Assembly: GCA_021803325.1 (NCBI GenBank)
Contig: JAJZLP010000212.1
Location: 1 to 64,000, forward strand
Length of the DNA: 64,000 nucleotides
Origin: Actinomycetes bacterium
GTDB taxonomy: Bacteria > Actinomycetota > Acidimicrobiia > Acidimicrobiales > UBA8190
Reading direction: 5' to 3'
Numbering within the stretch: position 1 is the first letter of the stretch; each line of letters starts with the position of its first letter. The translations under genes and the position numbers were made by a program. Below the pieces are notes generated by a model, which saw only the letters and a list, made by a program, of their open reading frames with translations, was not told the DNA's origin and ran no database searches. Of the stretch, positions 63,685 to 64,000 are shown in pieces.

Positions 63685-64000
63685 GTGGGAAGGCCGGCGA
63701 CACCAGCAGCGACCTTCGTCGCGCCAGCAGACCGGCCCGACCGGGACGATCCGATCCGATGGACCTGCCCGGCCAGCCGCGCTGCCGTCGCCCGTGGCAA
63801 CAAGCGCACCGTCCTCGCCCGTGGCGCCAATCGCACTGCCGTCGCCCCTGGCGCCAACCGGACCGCCGTCGCCCGTGGCGACAAGCGCACTGACGTCGCC
63901 CCTGGCGCCAACCGCACCGCCCTCGCTGCCCGCACCAGCCTTGCCGCCCGCAGGAGCCGCACCTCCCGCACCGCCTTCGCGACGCTCGCCGCCCGTACCG
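63685..64000 (+). CDS. Partial unknown gene running off the window
   Basis: From GTG 63685 the frame is open to the last base (about 105 codons) and begins VGRPATPAATFVAPADRPDR. Codons have mostly C or G at third positions, as in the true genes here. A five-copy 27-bp in-frame repeat (63784-63918) gives AVARGNKRT-like nonapeptides. A TAGCGT box 7 nt upstream fits the local leaderless pattern. The downstream part is missing, so no family can be named. The minus-strand frame over the same bases looks less likely. Confidence 0.4.
   Translation, partial: MGRPATPAATFVAPADRPDRDDPIRWTCPASRAAVARGNKRTVLARGANRTAVAPGANRTAVARGDKRTDVAPGANRTALAARTSLAARRSRTSRTAFATLAART
63784..63918. repeat. Five-copy 27-bp tandem repeat
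   Basis: Units start at 63784, 63811, 63838, 63865 and 63892, with several changes between copies. The third period in this window of exactly 27 bp. Confidence 0.93.

Overview
The window is G+C-rich, gene-dense DNA from an actinobacterium. The gene set and order resemble the mycobacterial block that runs secA-hpf, sahH, SIS isomerase, manB, F420 genes (fbiA/fbiB), GDP-mannose pyrophosphorylase, wbbL, rmlD, birA and accA3. I recall that order from memory and did not check it here. Several unfamiliar proteins look like those of the class Acidimicrobiia, so a deep-branching, non-mycobacterial actinobacterium is my best guess. I see no rRNA, tRNA, CRISPR array, phage or insertion sequence.

Layout. 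1-8209 (minus strand): secA (cut by the window edge), short hpf, ahcY, and a sugar-phosphate block made of an SIS phosphoglucose/phosphomannose isomerase, a Trm112-like protein and a phosphomannomutase. 8238-19181: two large membrane glycosyltransferase-type proteins, a CAAX-type protease, ftsH (plus strand) and a DUF5719-like exported protein. 19451-36672: a cell-surface polysaccharide region. It holds rmd-like, three family-4 glycosyltransferases, galE-like, manC-like, an anchored protein with a repetitive tail, wbbL-like, a DPM1-like transferase, uxs, ugd, rfbD and rfbB, interrupted by cofD-cofE on the plus strand. Almost every junction is an ATGA or GTGA overlap, so these are tightly coupled operons that supply GDP-mannose or GDP-deoxyhexose, UDP-glucuronate, UDP-xylose and dTDP-rhamnose together with the transferases that use them. 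36996-42992: birA, biotin carboxylase accC, an M20 amidohydrolase and an acyl-CoA mutase. 43369-52225: an RND (HAE1-type) pump with a greatly lengthened adaptor, a lipoprotein and a two-component system. 52493-58867: an unusually ordered MoeZ, a nitroreductase, two poorly known proteins and pepA. 58864-64000: cobalamin adenosyltransferase, metH and a partial unknown gene. The biotin carboxylase, mutase, adenosyltransferase and metH point to B12-linked propionate and methionine metabolism.

Three features run through the whole window. (1) Many first genes have a TANNNT box 6-8 nt before the start codon and no ribosome site, the signature of leaderless transcripts. Two operons also begin with a tiny ORF whose stop overlaps the next start. 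(2) Short tandem arrays, mostly of 15, 18 or 27 bp units, sit at gene ends or inside low-complexity inserts of conserved enzymes; the clearest was copied from the last codons of ahcY. (3) Convergent or operon-end junctions carry long G+C-rich hairpins without a T-tract. The most unusual functional unit is the RND pump in what should be a cell without an outer membrane.
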